Shown here: positions 1-9,098 of the stretch, in pieces
How the letters are laid out: every line of letters begins with the position of its first letter
Numbering within the stretch: position 1 is the stretch's first letter
Assembly: GCF_018448785.1 (NCBI RefSeq)
Contig: NZ_JAHCLU010000015.1
Location: forward strand, 48,983-112,982
Length of the DNA stretch: 64,000 nucleotides
Source: Halomonas jincaotanensis
Lineage (GTDB): Bacteria > Pseudomonadota > Gammaproteobacteria > Pseudomonadales > Halomonadaceae
Reading direction: 5' to 3'
Translations under genes and position numbers: made by a program
The notes under the pieces: model-generated
Database searches by the model: none
Seen by the model: only the letters and a program-made list of their open reading frames with translations
What the model was told of the DNA's origin: nothing

Positions 1-1
1 C

Positions 2-739
2 CGAGCTCGGCGAGCCGACCACGATGCCCGTGGCCTCGAGCTGGCACTCGGCCTGAGCAGGAACCTCGACCGGCTCCAGGTGCGTGTGCTGCATGCCGGT
101 CACCACGATGCCGACAATGATGCCGCCCTGCGGGGGTATCTGGGCATGGGCCTTGAAGCGTTGACCCTCGTGGAACAGCCGGCGGGAGCCGATGTGATTC
201 CCGCCCTGGCCGATGTGCTGGCCATGGCCCCACCGCAGCTGGTGGTGACCGGCAGTCGTGCCGAGTGCGGTGAAGGCTCGGGCTTGGTGCCCTATGCGCT
301 GGCCGAGCGTCTGGGCTGGCCGCTGGTCAATGGCGTGGTCGAGGTGGAGTCCATCGACAAGGGTGTGGCGACGCTGCTGCAGGCGCTGCCCCGGGGCCAG
401 CGTCGCCGCCTGACGGTGCGCCTGCCGGCTATCCTCAGCGTGGACGCAGCAGCCCCTGCCGCTCGTCAGAGCGCCTTCGGCCCGGCGCAGCGAGGAGCGC
501 TGGATTCCCTCCAGGAAGTCGCCATCATCGACGAGGAGCTGACCGAGTGGACGTTCTCGCCGGCCCGCAGGCGCCCCAAGCGTCTGAAGATCATCAAGGC
601 GACATCGGCACGGGAACGCTTCAAGGCGGCTGCCGCCAAGGCGGAGGGAGGCGGTGGCCAGGTGCTGAGCAACGTCACTCCCGAGCAGGGTGCCGAGGCG
701 GTCTACAAGCTCCTCGAGGAGGAGGGCGTGCTGCGCTGA
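2..739 (+). CDS. etfB: Electron transfer flavoprotein beta subunit, 5' end outside the window
   Basis: The frame is open from base 2 with no convincing start, so the gene is cut by the left edge. The visible 245 codons end in the ETF-beta-like tail (LSNVTPEQGAEAVYKLLEEE) and carry an ETF nucleotide-binding-type stretch (VTGSRAECGEGSGLVPYALA). In Pseudomonas and Halomonas an ETF pair sits beside dgcAB, the dimethylglycine demethylase, and passes its electrons to the quinone pool; the betaine genes downstream fit that role, but dgcAB itself would lie left of the window. The GTG at base 80 could be read as a start, but upstream codons continue in family-like sequence. Family is fairly sure; the dimethylglycine link is inferred from context. 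Confidence 0.8.
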   Translation, partial: RARRADHDARGLELALGLSRNLDRLQVRVLHAGHHDADNDAALRGYLGMGLEALTLVEQPAGADVIPALADVLAMAPPQLVVTGSRAECGEGSGLVPYALAERLGWPLVNGVVEVESIDKGVATLLQALPRGQRRRLTVRLPAILSVDAAAPAARQSAFGPAQRGALDSLQEVAIIDEELTEWTFSPARRRPKRLKIIKATSARERFKAAAAKAEGGGGQVLSNVTPEQGAEAVYKLLEEEGVLR

Positions 740-758
740 CTCCGAGCTCACTGCCCAA

Positions 759-794
759 ACAGGAACCCCGGCCATTGGCCGGGGTTCCTGTTTT
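759..794. terminator. Strong hairpin terminator after etfB
   Basis: Two perfectly complementary arms (759-774 and 775-790) form a near-palindromic GC-rich stem followed by a T run at 790-794. It lies between the convergent etfB and BCCT genes and probably stops etfB transcription; reading from the right it may also serve the BCCT gene. Confidence 0.8.
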
Positions 795-807
795 GCGGGA
801 AAGCGCC

Positions 808-2388
808 TTATGCTGCGTTCGTTGCCTTGATGCTCATCTCGCGATGCTCCTCCACCAACCCTTTCACCAGGCTATAGGCCATCACCAGAAGGATCAGGGT
901 GAAGGGCAGGCCGGTGGCCACGGCACCCGCCTGGAGGGCTCCCAGGGCCGTGCTGCCGCCACCATAGAGCAGGATGCCGGCGATTACCCCCTCGAGGCAG
1001 GCCCAGAAGACCCGCTGACCACGCGGCGCATCGTTCTTGCCGCCGGCGGTGATGTTGTCGATCACCAGCGAACCGGAGTCCGAGGAGGTGATGAAGAAGA
1101 TCAGTACCAGAAGGATCGCCAGGCTCGAGGTCAGGGTGGCGAACGGCAGCTGTTCGAGCATCTGAAACATCGCCAGCGATACGTCGCTGATGCCATTGGC
1201 CAGTTCCCCGACGCCAGTGACGGACTGCTGCAGGGCGGTGCCGCCGAAGGCGCTCATCCAGGCGATGGTGACCAGGGTTGGTACCACCAGCACGGCGAGC
1301 AGGAACTCGCGTACGGTACGCCCGCGGGAGACCCGGGCGATGAACATGCCGACGAAGGGCGACCAGGAGATCCACCAGGCCCAGTAGAACACCGTCCAGC
1401 CGTGGTACCAGGTGGTGTCCTCGCGGCCGATCCAGTTGGAGAGCGGCACGATATGGCTGGCGTAGGCCAGGGTGGTGGTCCAGAGACCGTTGAGGAACAG
1501 CAGGGTGGAACCGGTAACGACCACGAAGGCGAGCAGGGCGATGGCGAACACCATGTTGATGTTGGAGAAGAGCTTCACTCCCCCCTCGATACCCCGCCAG
1601 ACGGAGAAGAGGGCAGCCACGGTGACAAGGATGATGATGGCGATCTGGGTGCCGATAGTGTTAGGGACATCGAACAGGTAGTTGAGGCCCCCGGCCGCTT
1701 GGGACGCCCCGAAGCCCAGCGAGGTGGCCAGCCCGAAGATGGTCGCCAGTACCGCGACGATGTCGACGACATGGCCGGGCCATCCGCGCGCATGTCTGCC
1801 CAGGATGGGCGTGAAGGCCGAACGCAGGCTCAGAGGCAGGCCGCGATTGTAGGCGAAGAACGCAAGCGACAGTCCCACCAGGGCGTAGATGGCCCAGGGA
1901 TGCAGGCCCCAGTGGAACATAGTCGCCGCCATGGCCGCTCTGGCACCCTCGGGGGTGTGGGCCGATACATCGAGGGGCGTGCCGTACCAGTCGGTGTAGT
2001 AGGCCACCGGTTCCGCCACGCTCCAGAACATCAGGCCGATGCCCATGCCTGCGGCGAACAGCATGGCGAACCAGGAGGCGGTGGAGTGCTCGGGTCGAGC
2101 CTGATCACCACCCAGGCGGATCTTCCCCAGCGGCAGCATGATCAGCACCAGGCAGAGCAGCACGAAGAGGTTGCCGGCGATCATGAACAGCCAGTCGAAA
2201 TGCTCGATGGACCAGCCACGCGCTGCCGTCAGGTGGGAATTGGCAGCATCGGGATAGACCAGGGCGTAGAGAACGAAGGCCAGGATGGCCACCGTGGAGA
2301 TGGGGAAGACGGGATTGTGGAAATCCATCCCCAGCATCTTGGTATTGTCCTGCCCGGCGGTCAGGAGGGGGGCATCATCTCGTTTCAT
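808..2388 (-). CDS. BCCT-family betaine/choline/carnitine transporter
   Basis: A 526-residue polytopic membrane protein of the betaine-choline-carnitine transporter family. It has the glycine-rich segment GMGIGLMFWSVAEP and the tryptophan box WTVFYWAWWISWSPFVGMF, followed by RVSRGRTVREF. The GMGIG version, rather than GIGIG of CaiT, suggests an ion-coupled importer of BetP type. The open frame continues upstream, but MKRDDAPLL at 2388 is the first start that gives a normal short cytoplasmic N-terminus; no clear Shine-Dalgarno precedes it. It is divergent from fdhA and lies inside the betaine-catabolism cluster, so uptake of glycine betaine or a precursor as a nutrient is likely. Exact substrate is not readable from sequence. 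Confidence 0.88.
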   Translation of the reverse strand: MKRDDAPLLTAGQDNTKMLGMDFHNPVFPISTVAILAFVLYALVYPDAANSHLTAARGWSIEHFDWLFMIAGNLFVLLCLVLIMLPLGKIRLGGDQARPEHSTASWFAMLFAAGMGIGLMFWSVAEPVAYYTDWYGTPLDVSAHTPEGARAAMAATMFHWGLHPWAIYALVGLSLAFFAYNRGLPLSLRSAFTPILGRHARGWPGHVVDIVAVLATIFGLATSLGFGASQAAGGLNYLFDVPNTIGTQIAIIILVTVAALFSVWRGIEGGVKLFSNINMVFAIALLAFVVVTGSTLLFLNGLWTTTLAYASHIVPLSNWIGREDTTWYHGWTVFYWAWWISWSPFVGMFIARVSRGRTVREFLLAVLVVPTLVTIAWMSAFGGTALQQSVTGVGELANGISDVSLAMFQMLEQLPFATLTSSLAILLVLIFFITSSDSGSLVIDNITAGGKNDAPRGQRVFWACLEGVIAGILLYGGGSTALGALQAGAVATGLPFTLILLVMAYSLVKGLVEEHREMSIKATNAA

Positions 2389-2652
2389 CGGAGGTTCTCG
2401 ACTCTTGTTATCGGAGGTTTGGCGGTTGTTGTGTTGAGGGTCTCGCGCTGCCGTGACACCGGCGAGCGAGAACATTCTTTGCCTGGCCGGGAAAGGGCAG
2501 TGTCTTGAAAACGACCTTCGGCTATCCGTCGCGTCGGGAATGTCTCGGACAGATACGTGAGTGCCTCTGTGGGGCAAGTCCGACGCCATGGAGGGAATAG
2601 GCTTGAGCAGCGGAATCAACCGCCACAAACACAACAACGAGAGGAGCCTGCC

Positions 2653-3846
2653 ATGAGCCAAGCCAACCGTGGGGTCGTCTACATGGGCCCCGGCAAGGTC
2701 GAGGTTCAGTCGATCCCCTTCCCCGAACTGGCACTGGGCAAGCGCAAGTGCGAGCACGGCGTGATACTGAAAGTCTTAACCACCAACATCTGCGGCAGCG
2801 ACCAGCACATGGTGCGCGGGCGCACTACCGCACCGTCCGGCCTGGTGCTGGGCCATGAGATCACCGGTGAAGTGATCGAGTGCGGTCGCGATGTGGAGTA
2901 CCTCAAGGTCGGCGATATCGTTTCGGTGCCGTTCAATATTGCCTGCGGACGCTGTCGCAACTGCAAGGAGGGCAAGACCGGGATCTGCCTCAATGTTAAT
3001 TCGTCGCGCCCCGGGGCGGCCTACGGCTACGTGGACATGGGCGGCTGGGTCGGCGGTCAGACCGAGTACGTCATGGCGCCCTACGCCGACTTCAACCTGC
3101 TCAAGTTCCCAGACCGGGAGCAGGCCATGGAGAAGATCCAGGACTTGACCCTGCTCTCGGACATCTTCCCCACCGGCTTTCACGGCTGCGTGACCGCCGG
3201 GGTGGGGCCCGGCAGCACCGTCTATATCGCCGGCGCCGGCCCGGTGGGCCTGGCCGCGGCAGTCTCGGCACAGCTGCTCGGTGCGGCCTGCGTGATCGTC
3301 GGCGACATGATTCCTGAGCGCCTGGAGCAGGCCAGAAGCTTCGGCTGCGAGTCCCTGGATCTGCGCCAGGACACGCCCATGGCCGACATGCTCGAGCCGA
3401 TACTGGGAGCACGCGAAGTGGACGCCGCAGTGGATGCCGTGGGTTTCGAAGCGCGCTGTCATGGGCACGACCACTCCCACGAGCAACCCGCGGCAGTGCT
3501 CAATGCCTGCATGGATGTCACCCGGGCCGGTGGACAGATCGGCATCCCCGGCCTCTATGTCACCGAGGATCCGGGCGCCGAGAGCAGCGAGGCGAGGCAC
3601 GGCAATCTCTCCATGCGCCTGGGATTGGGCTGGGCCAAATCCCACTCCTTCCACACGGGGCAGTGCCCGGTGATGAAATACCACCGCCAGTTGATGCAGG
3701 CTATCCTGTTTGGAAAGACCAGGATCGCCGACGCGGTCAATGTCGAGGTGATCTCCCTGGATGAGGCGCCCCGAGGCTACGCCGCCTTCGATGGGGGAGC
3801 CGCCAAGAAGTTTGTCATCGACCCCCACGGTAGTATCGCTGCCTGA
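2653..3846 (+). CDS. fdhA: Glutathione-independent formaldehyde dehydrogenase
   Basis: A 397-residue zinc-dependent medium-chain dehydrogenase that oxidises formaldehyde to formate with NAD+. Cys47 and His68 match the catalytic zinc ligands, and Cys98, Cys101, Cys104 and Cys112 the structural zinc site of the Pseudomonas putida enzyme, whose length (about 398) is the same. The Rossmann glycine motif is GAGPVGLAA. The ATG at 2653 is preceded by GAGGAG at 2641-2646; the longer open frame upstream has no family similarity. In the cell it removes formaldehyde released by betaine, dimethylglycine and sarcosine demethylation; the formate dehydrogenase genes that follow use its product. Confidence 0.95.
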   Translation: MSQANRGVVYMGPGKVEVQSIPFPELALGKRKCEHGVILKVLTTNICGSDQHMVRGRTTAPSGLVLGHEITGEVIECGRDVEYLKVGDIVSVPFNIACGRCRNCKEGKTGICLNVNSSRPGAAYGYVDMGGWVGGQTEYVMAPYADFNLLKFPDREQAMEKIQDLTLLSDIFPTGFHGCVTAGVGPGSTVYIAGAGPVGLAAAVSAQLLGAACVIVGDMIPERLEQARSFGCESLDLRQDTPMADMLEPILGAREVDAAVDAVGFEARCHGHDHSHEQPAAVLNACMDVTRAGGQIGIPGLYVTEDPGAESSEARHGNLSMRLGLGWAKSHSFHTGQCPVMKYHRQLMQAILFGKTRIADAVNVEVISLDEAPRGYAAFDGGAAKKFVIDPHGSIAA

Positions 3847-3851
3847 TCCCG

Positions 3852-3890
3852 CGGGGCCGGGGCTTGATCCTCCCTAGCCAACCGGCCCCG
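3852..3890 (+). terminator. Possible hairpin after fdhA
   Basis: A 9-bp perfect stem (3852-3860 with 3882-3890) encloses a 21-base loop just after fdhA. There is no proper T tract behind it, so it may be a weak terminator or an mRNA-stabilising structure rather than a full stop before the formate dehydrogenase genes. Confidence 0.3.
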
Positions 3891-3986
3891 ATTTCCGGCA
3901 GTTTTTCCCGGAACGACATCTGCCTCTACGGGGCTGCCTGAAAGGCCTGTCGCGCATTGCCCGTGCTCAGGCCCGGTGCCAAGATC

Positions 3987-5744
3987 ATGGAAGTGCAGCA
4001 CCCACCGATAACAACGAGCCCGCTCATGACCGTCGAGATCCTGACCCCCAAGCGCCGCTTTCGCGACAGGCCCCGTGGCCGCGACCTTCCCCCCATCGCC
4101 CTGGCCAAGCTTCGGCAATTGCTCGGCGATGAGCGCAAGGACCCCGACCTGCGCCGTCGTGACCTGCTTCTCGAGCACCTGCACGTCATCCAGGACGCTC
4201 ATGGCTTTCTGTCGCTGGTGAACCTGCGGGCACTCGCCACCTACATGAACCTGCCGATGGCCGCGGTCTACGAGACCGCGACCTTCTATGCGCACTTCGA
4301 TGTGATTCACGATGACCAGAGCCCGCCACCGGCGACGACGATCCGGGTCTGTGACTCTCTTTCCTGCCAGCTCGCCGGTGCCGGGGCGCTGAAGGCCGAA
4401 CTGGAGTCCGGCATGGACCCCGGTCAGGTGAGGGTGCTGCGCGCGCCCTGCATGGGTCGCTGCGACAGTGCGCCGGTGGTCGAGGTGGGTCACCACCATG
4501 TGCTGTTTGCCAACCGCGAGGGCATCGAGGCGGTGGTCGATACCGGGCACTTTCATCCCGAGGCCATCCTCTGGCAGCGGCTGGAGGCGTACCGGAACGC
4601 CGGTGGCTACCGGCTGCTCGCCGATTGCCGTACCGGCAGGGTGACGGTGGAGGCGCTGATGCAGGTGCTCGAGGCCGCCAACCTGCGCGGCCTGGGTGGG
4701 GCCGGATTTCCCACCTTCAAGAAGTGGACCTTCGTGCGCCAGGAGCCGGGTCCGCGCTACTGCGCGATCAATGCCGATGAGGGCGAGCCCGGCACCTTCA
4801 AGGATCGCTACTACCTGGAGCGCTCTCCCCACCGCTTCCTCGAGGGGTCGCTGATCAGTGCCTGGGCCGTGGAGGCCGAGGCGCTCTATATCTACCTGCG
4901 TGACGAGTATCCCGGCCTGCATCGGGTGCTTCGCGAGGCCATCGACGAGCTCGAGGCGGAGGGGCTGGTCGCCGCGGACTTCATCGTGCTGCGCCGTGGC
5001 GCCGGGGCCTATATCTGCGGCGAGGAGTCGGCGATGATCGAGTCCCTGGAGGGCAAGCCCGGCAAGCCGCGCAACCGTCCCCCCTTCGTCGCCCAGCGCG
5101 GCCTCTTCGACCGTCCCACCCTGGTCAACAATGTCGAGACCGTCTACTGGATTCCCGAGATCTGGGAAAAGGGCGCCGCGTGGTTCGCCGGGCAGGGCCG
5201 CCATGGCCGCAAGGGCCTCAGGAGCTTCTCGGTCTCGGGTCGCGTGAAGCGCCCCGGCGTGCACCTGGCACCGGCGGGCATCACCCTCGCGGAGCTCATC
5301 GACGAGTACTGCGGCGGCATGGCCGAGGGACACCGGCTGGCCGGCTACCTGCCCGGCGGCGCCTCCGGCGGCATCCTTCCTGCCAGCAAAGCCGACATTC
5401 CCCTGGATTTCGACACCCTCCAGGCGCACGGCGGCTTCATCGGTTCGGCGGCCGTGATCGTGCTCTCGGACCAGGACGACCTCCAGGCCGTGGCCACTAA
5501 CCTGCTGGCCTTCTTCGCCGACGAGTCCTGTGGCCAGTGCACCCCCTGCCGGGTCGGCACCGAGAAGATGCTGACGCTGCTCGAGCGCGACGAGTGGCAC
5601 GTCGAAGAGCTCAAACGCTTGTCGCAGGTGATGATGGATGCCTCGATCTGCGGCCTCGGCCAGGCGGCGCCCAATCCGGTTCTCGGACTGCTCAAGGACT
5701 TCCGCGGCGAGCTCGCCGAACAGAACGTGATCATCAAGGGGTAA
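3987..5744 (+). CDS. NAD-linked formate dehydrogenase, fused NuoE/NuoF-like beta subunit
   Basis: About 585 residues in two parts. The first 170 or so are NuoE/FdsG-like with a thioredoxin-fold 2Fe-2S site (CDSLSCQ and CMGRCD). The rest is NuoF/FdsB-like: an FMN/NAD loop (GLGGAGFPTFKKW, NADEGEPGTFKDRYYLERSP), a SLBB segment and a 4Fe-4S site (SCGQCTPCRVGTEKM with a later Cys). It takes electrons from the molybdenum subunit and reduces NAD+ in the cytoplasm. The fusion replaces separate gamma and beta subunits. The start is uncertain: 3987 and 4026 are both ATG, neither with a good ribosome site, and a TTG lies at 3957. The alpha gene follows after 5 bases, so the two are co-translated. Confidence 0.88.
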   Translation: MEVQHPPITTSPLMTVEILTPKRRFRDRPRGRDLPPIALAKLRQLLGDERKDPDLRRRDLLLEHLHVIQDAHGFLSLVNLRALATYMNLPMAAVYETATFYAHFDVIHDDQSPPPATTIRVCDSLSCQLAGAGALKAELESGMDPGQVRVLRAPCMGRCDSAPVVEVGHHHVLFANREGIEAVVDTGHFHPEAILWQRLEAYRNAGGYRLLADCRTGRVTVEALMQVLEAANLRGLGGAGFPTFKKWTFVRQEPGPRYCAINADEGEPGTFKDRYYLERSPHRFLEGSLISAWAVEAEALYIYLRDEYPGLHRVLREAIDELEAEGLVAADFIVLRRGAGAYICGEESAMIESLEGKPGKPRNRPPFVAQRGLFDRPTLVNNVETVYWIPEIWEKGAAWFAGQGRHGRKGLRSFSVSGRVKRPGVHLAPAGITLAELIDEYCGGMAEGHRLAGYLPGGASGGILPASKADIPLDFDTLQAHGGFIGSAAVIVLSDQDDLQAVATNLLAFFADESCGQCTPCRVGTEKMLTLLERDEWHVEELKRLSQVMMDASICGLGQAAPNPVLGLLKDFRGELAEQNVIIKG

Positions 5745-5749
5745 GCGTC

Positions 5750-8581
5750 ATGACACAGGATACCTTCACCCTGGCGCTGGATGGCGTCGAGGTCACTGCC
5801 CGCCCCGGCGAGACCCTCTGGCAGGTCGCCAGGCGGGCCGGCGAGACCATCCCCCATCTCTGCTTCAAGGACGCCCCCGACTATCGCGCCGACGGCAACT
5901 GCCGTGTCTGCATGGTCGAGATCGAGGGAGAGCGGGTGCTGGCGGCGAGCTGCTTGCGGGAAGCCCGGCCCGGCATGGTGGTGAAAAGCGCCACCTCCGA
6001 GCGCGCCCGGGCGTCCCGCCAAGGGGTGATGGAGCTGCTCATCGCCGATCAGCCCGAGCGCGATGCCGGTCCCGACCGCTCCAGCCACTTCTGGGCCATG
6101 GCCGACCAATTGGCCATCGATGTAGCAGGGGTCCGTGAGTGGCTGCCCGCGCGGGAGGCGCGCGACGCGCCCACCGTGCACCATGTGGCCCGGCGCGAGG
6201 GCTCGCTGATGCACGACGGCTCCCACTCTGCCATGAGCGTCAATCTCGATGCCTGTATCGAGTGCAACCTCTGCGTGCGCGCTTGCCGCGAGGTGCAGGG
6301 CAACGACGTCATCGGCCTGGCCCATCGCGGTGCGGCAGCCAAGGTCGTCTTCGATTTCGATGATCCCATGGGGGCGAGCACCTGCGTGGCCTGCGGCGAG
6401 TGCGTGCAGGCCTGCCCCACCGGAGCCCTGATGCCGGCGACGCTGGTCGATGCCCAGGGGCGGGGGGATTCCGCGGTGGCCGAAACCAGCGTTGATTCTA
6501 TCTGCCCCTACTGCGGGGTGGGCTGCCAGCTCACCTACCACGTCAAGGATGAGAGCATCCTCTTCGTCGAGGGGCGCAATGGCCCCTCGAACCAGAATCG
6601 TCTCTGCGTCAAGGGGCGTTTCGGATTCGACTACCCCAAGCATCCCTCGCGCCTGACCAGGCCGCTGATCCGCAAGGCGGGGGTGCCCAAGGGGCTCGAC
6701 CCGGCCTTCGATCCGGCGCGGCCGCTCACCCACTTCCGCGAGGCGAGCTGGGACGAGGCGCTGGGCGTTGCCGCCCAGGGCCTGATCGACCTCAAGACCA
6801 CCAACGGCCCCGATGCCCTGGCCGGCTTCGGCAGTGCCAAGTGCTCCAACGAGGAAGCCTGGCTGTTCCAGAAGCTAGTGCGTACCGGCTTCGGCTCCAA
6901 CCATGTCGATCACTGCACCCGGCTCTGCCACGCCAGCTCCGTGGCCGCACTCATGGAGTGCATCGGCTCGGGGGCGGTCACCGCCTCCTTCATGCAGGCG
7001 CTGCAGTCCGAGGTGGTGATCCTCACCGGCTGCAACCCGGCCGTGAACCATCCCGTGGCGGCCACCTACTTCAAGCAGGCCGCCAGGCAGGGGACCAAGC
7101 TGATCATCATCGACCCCCGCGGCCAGGGCTTGAGCGCCTACGCCCACATGAGCGTGCGCTTCTCCCCAGGGGCCGACGTGTCACTCTTCAATGCCATGCT
7201 CAACGTGATCGTCAGCGAAGGCCTCTATGACGAGGCCTACATCGACGCCCACACCGAGGGTTTCGCGGCCCTCGCGGCCCACGTGGCCGACATGACCCCG
7301 GAAGCCATGGCGCCGACCTGCGGGGTCGAGCCGCAGACCATCCGCGACGTGGCCAGGCTCTATGCCACCGCCGACAAGGCGATGATCTTCTGGGGGATGG
7401 GCATCTCCCAGCACACCCACGGCACCGACAACGCCCGCTGCCTGATCTCGCTGGCGCTGGCCTGCGGCCAGACCGGCCGCCCCGGCACCGGGCTGCATCC
7501 GCTGCGTGGCCAGAACAACGTCCAGGGCGCCTCCGACGCGGGCCTGATTCCCATGGTGCTGCCCGACTACCAGCCGGTGGGCGATGCGCAGATCCGCGCC
7601 TCCTTCGAGGAGCTCTGGAACACCCCGCTGGAGGCCAGGCCCGGGCTCACCGTGGTGGAGATCATGGATGCGATCCACGCGGGCCAGATCAAGGGGATGT
7701 ACATCCAGGGCGAGAACCCGGCGATGTCGGACCCGGACCTCGACCATGCCAGGGCCGCGCTTGCCACCCTGGAGCATCTGGTGGTCCAGGATCTCTTCGT
7801 CACCGAGACCGCCCAGTATGCCGACGTCATCCTGCCGGCCTCCGCCTGGTCGGAGAAGGAGGGCACCGTCACCAATACCAACCGACAGGTGCAGCTGGGC
7901 CGTGCCGCCGTCCCCCTGCCCGGGCATGCCAAGCCCGACTGGTGGATCATCCAGGAGATCGCCCGGCGCTTCGGGCTCGACTGGGACTACAGCCACCCCC
8001 GCGAGGTGTTCGCCGAGATGAAGCAGGGCATGCCATCGCTGGACAATATCACCTGGGAACGCCTGGAGCGCGAGGACTCGGTGACCTATCCCTGCCCGGC
8101 GGAAGGCGCACCGGGGGCCGATGTGGTCTTCTCCGACGCCTTCCCGCGGGCGGGAGGCAAGGCGAAGTTTGCTCCCACCCGGCCGCTGCCGCCGGACGAG
8201 CCCGTGGACGGCGACTATCCCACGGTGCTGACCACCGGTCGCCAGCTCGAGCACTGGCACACCGGCTCGATGACCCGCCGCAGCCAGGTGCTCGACGATC
8301 TCGAGCCCGAGGCGGTGGCCAGTGTCTCCCCGGGGGAGCTCGTGCGCCTGGGCATCTCGGCCGGTGAGCCAATCACCATCACCACCCGCCGCGGTGCGAT
8401 CACGCTGAAGGTGCGGGTCGACCCGCTGATGGCGGAAGGAATGGTGTTCGTCCCCTTCTGCTATGTGGAGGCGGCGGCCAACCTGCTGACCAACCCCGCA
8501 TTGGATCCGGACGGCAAGATTCCCGAGTTCAAGTATGCCGCCTGCCGTCTGAGCGCGGCCATCCCGGCGTTGGCGGAGTGA
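5750..8581 (+). CDS. Molybdenum formate dehydrogenase alpha subunit
   Basis: A 943-residue cytoplasmic formate dehydrogenase catalytic subunit. In order: an N-terminal plant-type 2Fe-2S domain, a His-Cys 4Fe-4S segment, a two-cluster ferredoxin domain (CIECNLCVRACREVQ and CVACGECVQACPTGAL), the molybdopterin domain beginning CPYCGVGCQ, and a C-terminal molybdopterin dinucleotide-binding domain. Cys393-His394 (RLCHASS) is the Mo-ligand Cys-His pair, so this is a cysteine rather than selenocysteine enzyme. It oxidises formate to CO2 and, with the fused beta subunit, makes NADH. Formate would come from FdhA and PurU in this same cluster. Confidence 0.93.
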   Translation: MTQDTFTLALDGVEVTARPGETLWQVARRAGETIPHLCFKDAPDYRADGNCRVCMVEIEGERVLAASCLREARPGMVVKSATSERARASRQGVMELLIADQPERDAGPDRSSHFWAMADQLAIDVAGVREWLPAREARDAPTVHHVARREGSLMHDGSHSAMSVNLDACIECNLCVRACREVQGNDVIGLAHRGAAAKVVFDFDDPMGASTCVACGECVQACPTGALMPATLVDAQGRGDSAVAETSVDSICPYCGVGCQLTYHVKDESILFVEGRNGPSNQNRLCVKGRFGFDYPKHPSRLTRPLIRKAGVPKGLDPAFDPARPLTHFREASWDEALGVAAQGLIDLKTTNGPDALAGFGSAKCSNEEAWLFQKLVRTGFGSNHVDHCTRLCHASSVAALMECIGSGAVTASFMQALQSEVVILTGCNPAVNHPVAATYFKQAARQGTKLIIIDPRGQGLSAYAHMSVRFSPGADVSLFNAMLNVIVSEGLYDEAYIDAHTEGFAALAAHVADMTPEAMAPTCGVEPQTIRDVARLYATADKAMIFWGMGISQHTHGTDNARCLISLALACGQTGRPGTGLHPLRGQNNVQGASDAGLIPMVLPDYQPVGDAQIRASFEELWNTPLEARPGLTVVEIMDAIHAGQIKGMYIQGENPAMSDPDLDHARAALATLEHLVVQDLFVTETAQYADVILPASAWSEKEGTVTNTNRQVQLGRAAVPLPGHAKPDWWIIQEIARRFGLDWDYSHPREVFAEMKQGMPSLDNITWERLEREDSVTYPCPAEGAPGADVVFSDAFPRAGGKAKFAPTRPLPPDEPVDGDYPTVLTTGRQLEHWHTGSMTRRSQVLDDLEPEAVASVSPGELVRLGISAGEPITITTRRGAITLKVRVDPLMAEGMVFVPFCYVEAAANLLTNPALDPDGKIPEFKYAACRLSAAIPALAE

Positions 8582-8615
8582 ACAGACTGCCCGTGAACGA
8601 GGGAGGGACAGGATC

Positions 8616-9098
8616 ATGTACAGGGTGCGTCGCTGGGTGGTTCGCCACTCCAGGGCCTTCGAAATCCTCTACCGAGGGTTGGAGTCGATCCTGATCAGGC
8701 TCGATCCCGTGTGGAATCGACTGGGTCACGCGCGTCTCGAGGCGCCGTTCAGCTGGGTGGAGAGGGTCGTCAAGGGTCTGCTTTTCGACTGCCGGATGTG
8801 TGGCCAGTGCACCCTGGGGGCCACCGGCATGTCGTGTCCGATGAATTGTCCCAAGCAGCTTCGCAATGGGCCCTGTGGCGGCGTGCGCGGTGATGGCCGC
8901 TGCGAGGTCAAGCCGGAGATGGTCTGCGTCTGGGTCGATGCCTGGACGGGCAGCCAAGCCATGAAGGGCGAGAGCGACATCCAGGTGCTCCAGGAGCCGG
9001 TGGATTTCCGCCTGGCGGGGAGCTCTTCCTGGCTGCGGGTGGTGCGCGAGGCGTCTCGAGTCACCGGTGGCGATGGCCGGGGGCAACGGCCGCGATGA
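8616..9098 (+). CDS. Methylenetetrahydrofolate reductase C-terminal-type cysteine-rich protein
   Basis: A 160-residue soluble protein with a cysteine cluster (CRMCGQCTLGATGMSCPMNC, then CPKQLRNGPCGG and further Cys) typical of the separate 'MTHFR C-terminal' domain found beside some MetF-like reductases. The cysteines probably bind iron-sulfur clusters or zinc. Its stop codon overlaps the start of the reductase gene by four bases (ATGA), which implies coupled translation and a two-protein enzyme. The role as electron-entry or assembly partner of the reductase is inferred from family and context. Confidence 0.78.
   Translation: MYRVRRWVVRHSRAFEILYRGLESILIRLDPVWNRLGHARLEAPFSWVERVVKGLLFDCRMCGQCTLGATGMSCPMNCPKQLRNGPCGGVRGDGRCEVKPEMVCVWVDAWTGSQAMKGESDIQVLQEPVDFRLAGSSSWLRVVREASRVTGGDGRGQRPR

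Noticed and set aside
547..2508. A 653-codon rightward ORF across the BCCT gene
   Set aside because: It is antisense to a clear BCCT carrier, made of Gly, Gln, Asp and His repeats typical of GC-rich shadow frames, with no domain.
3777..5600. Long leftward ORF across the formate dehydrogenase beta gene
   Set aside because: Opposite strand of a well-supported iron-sulfur flavoprotein; its composition is shadow-like.
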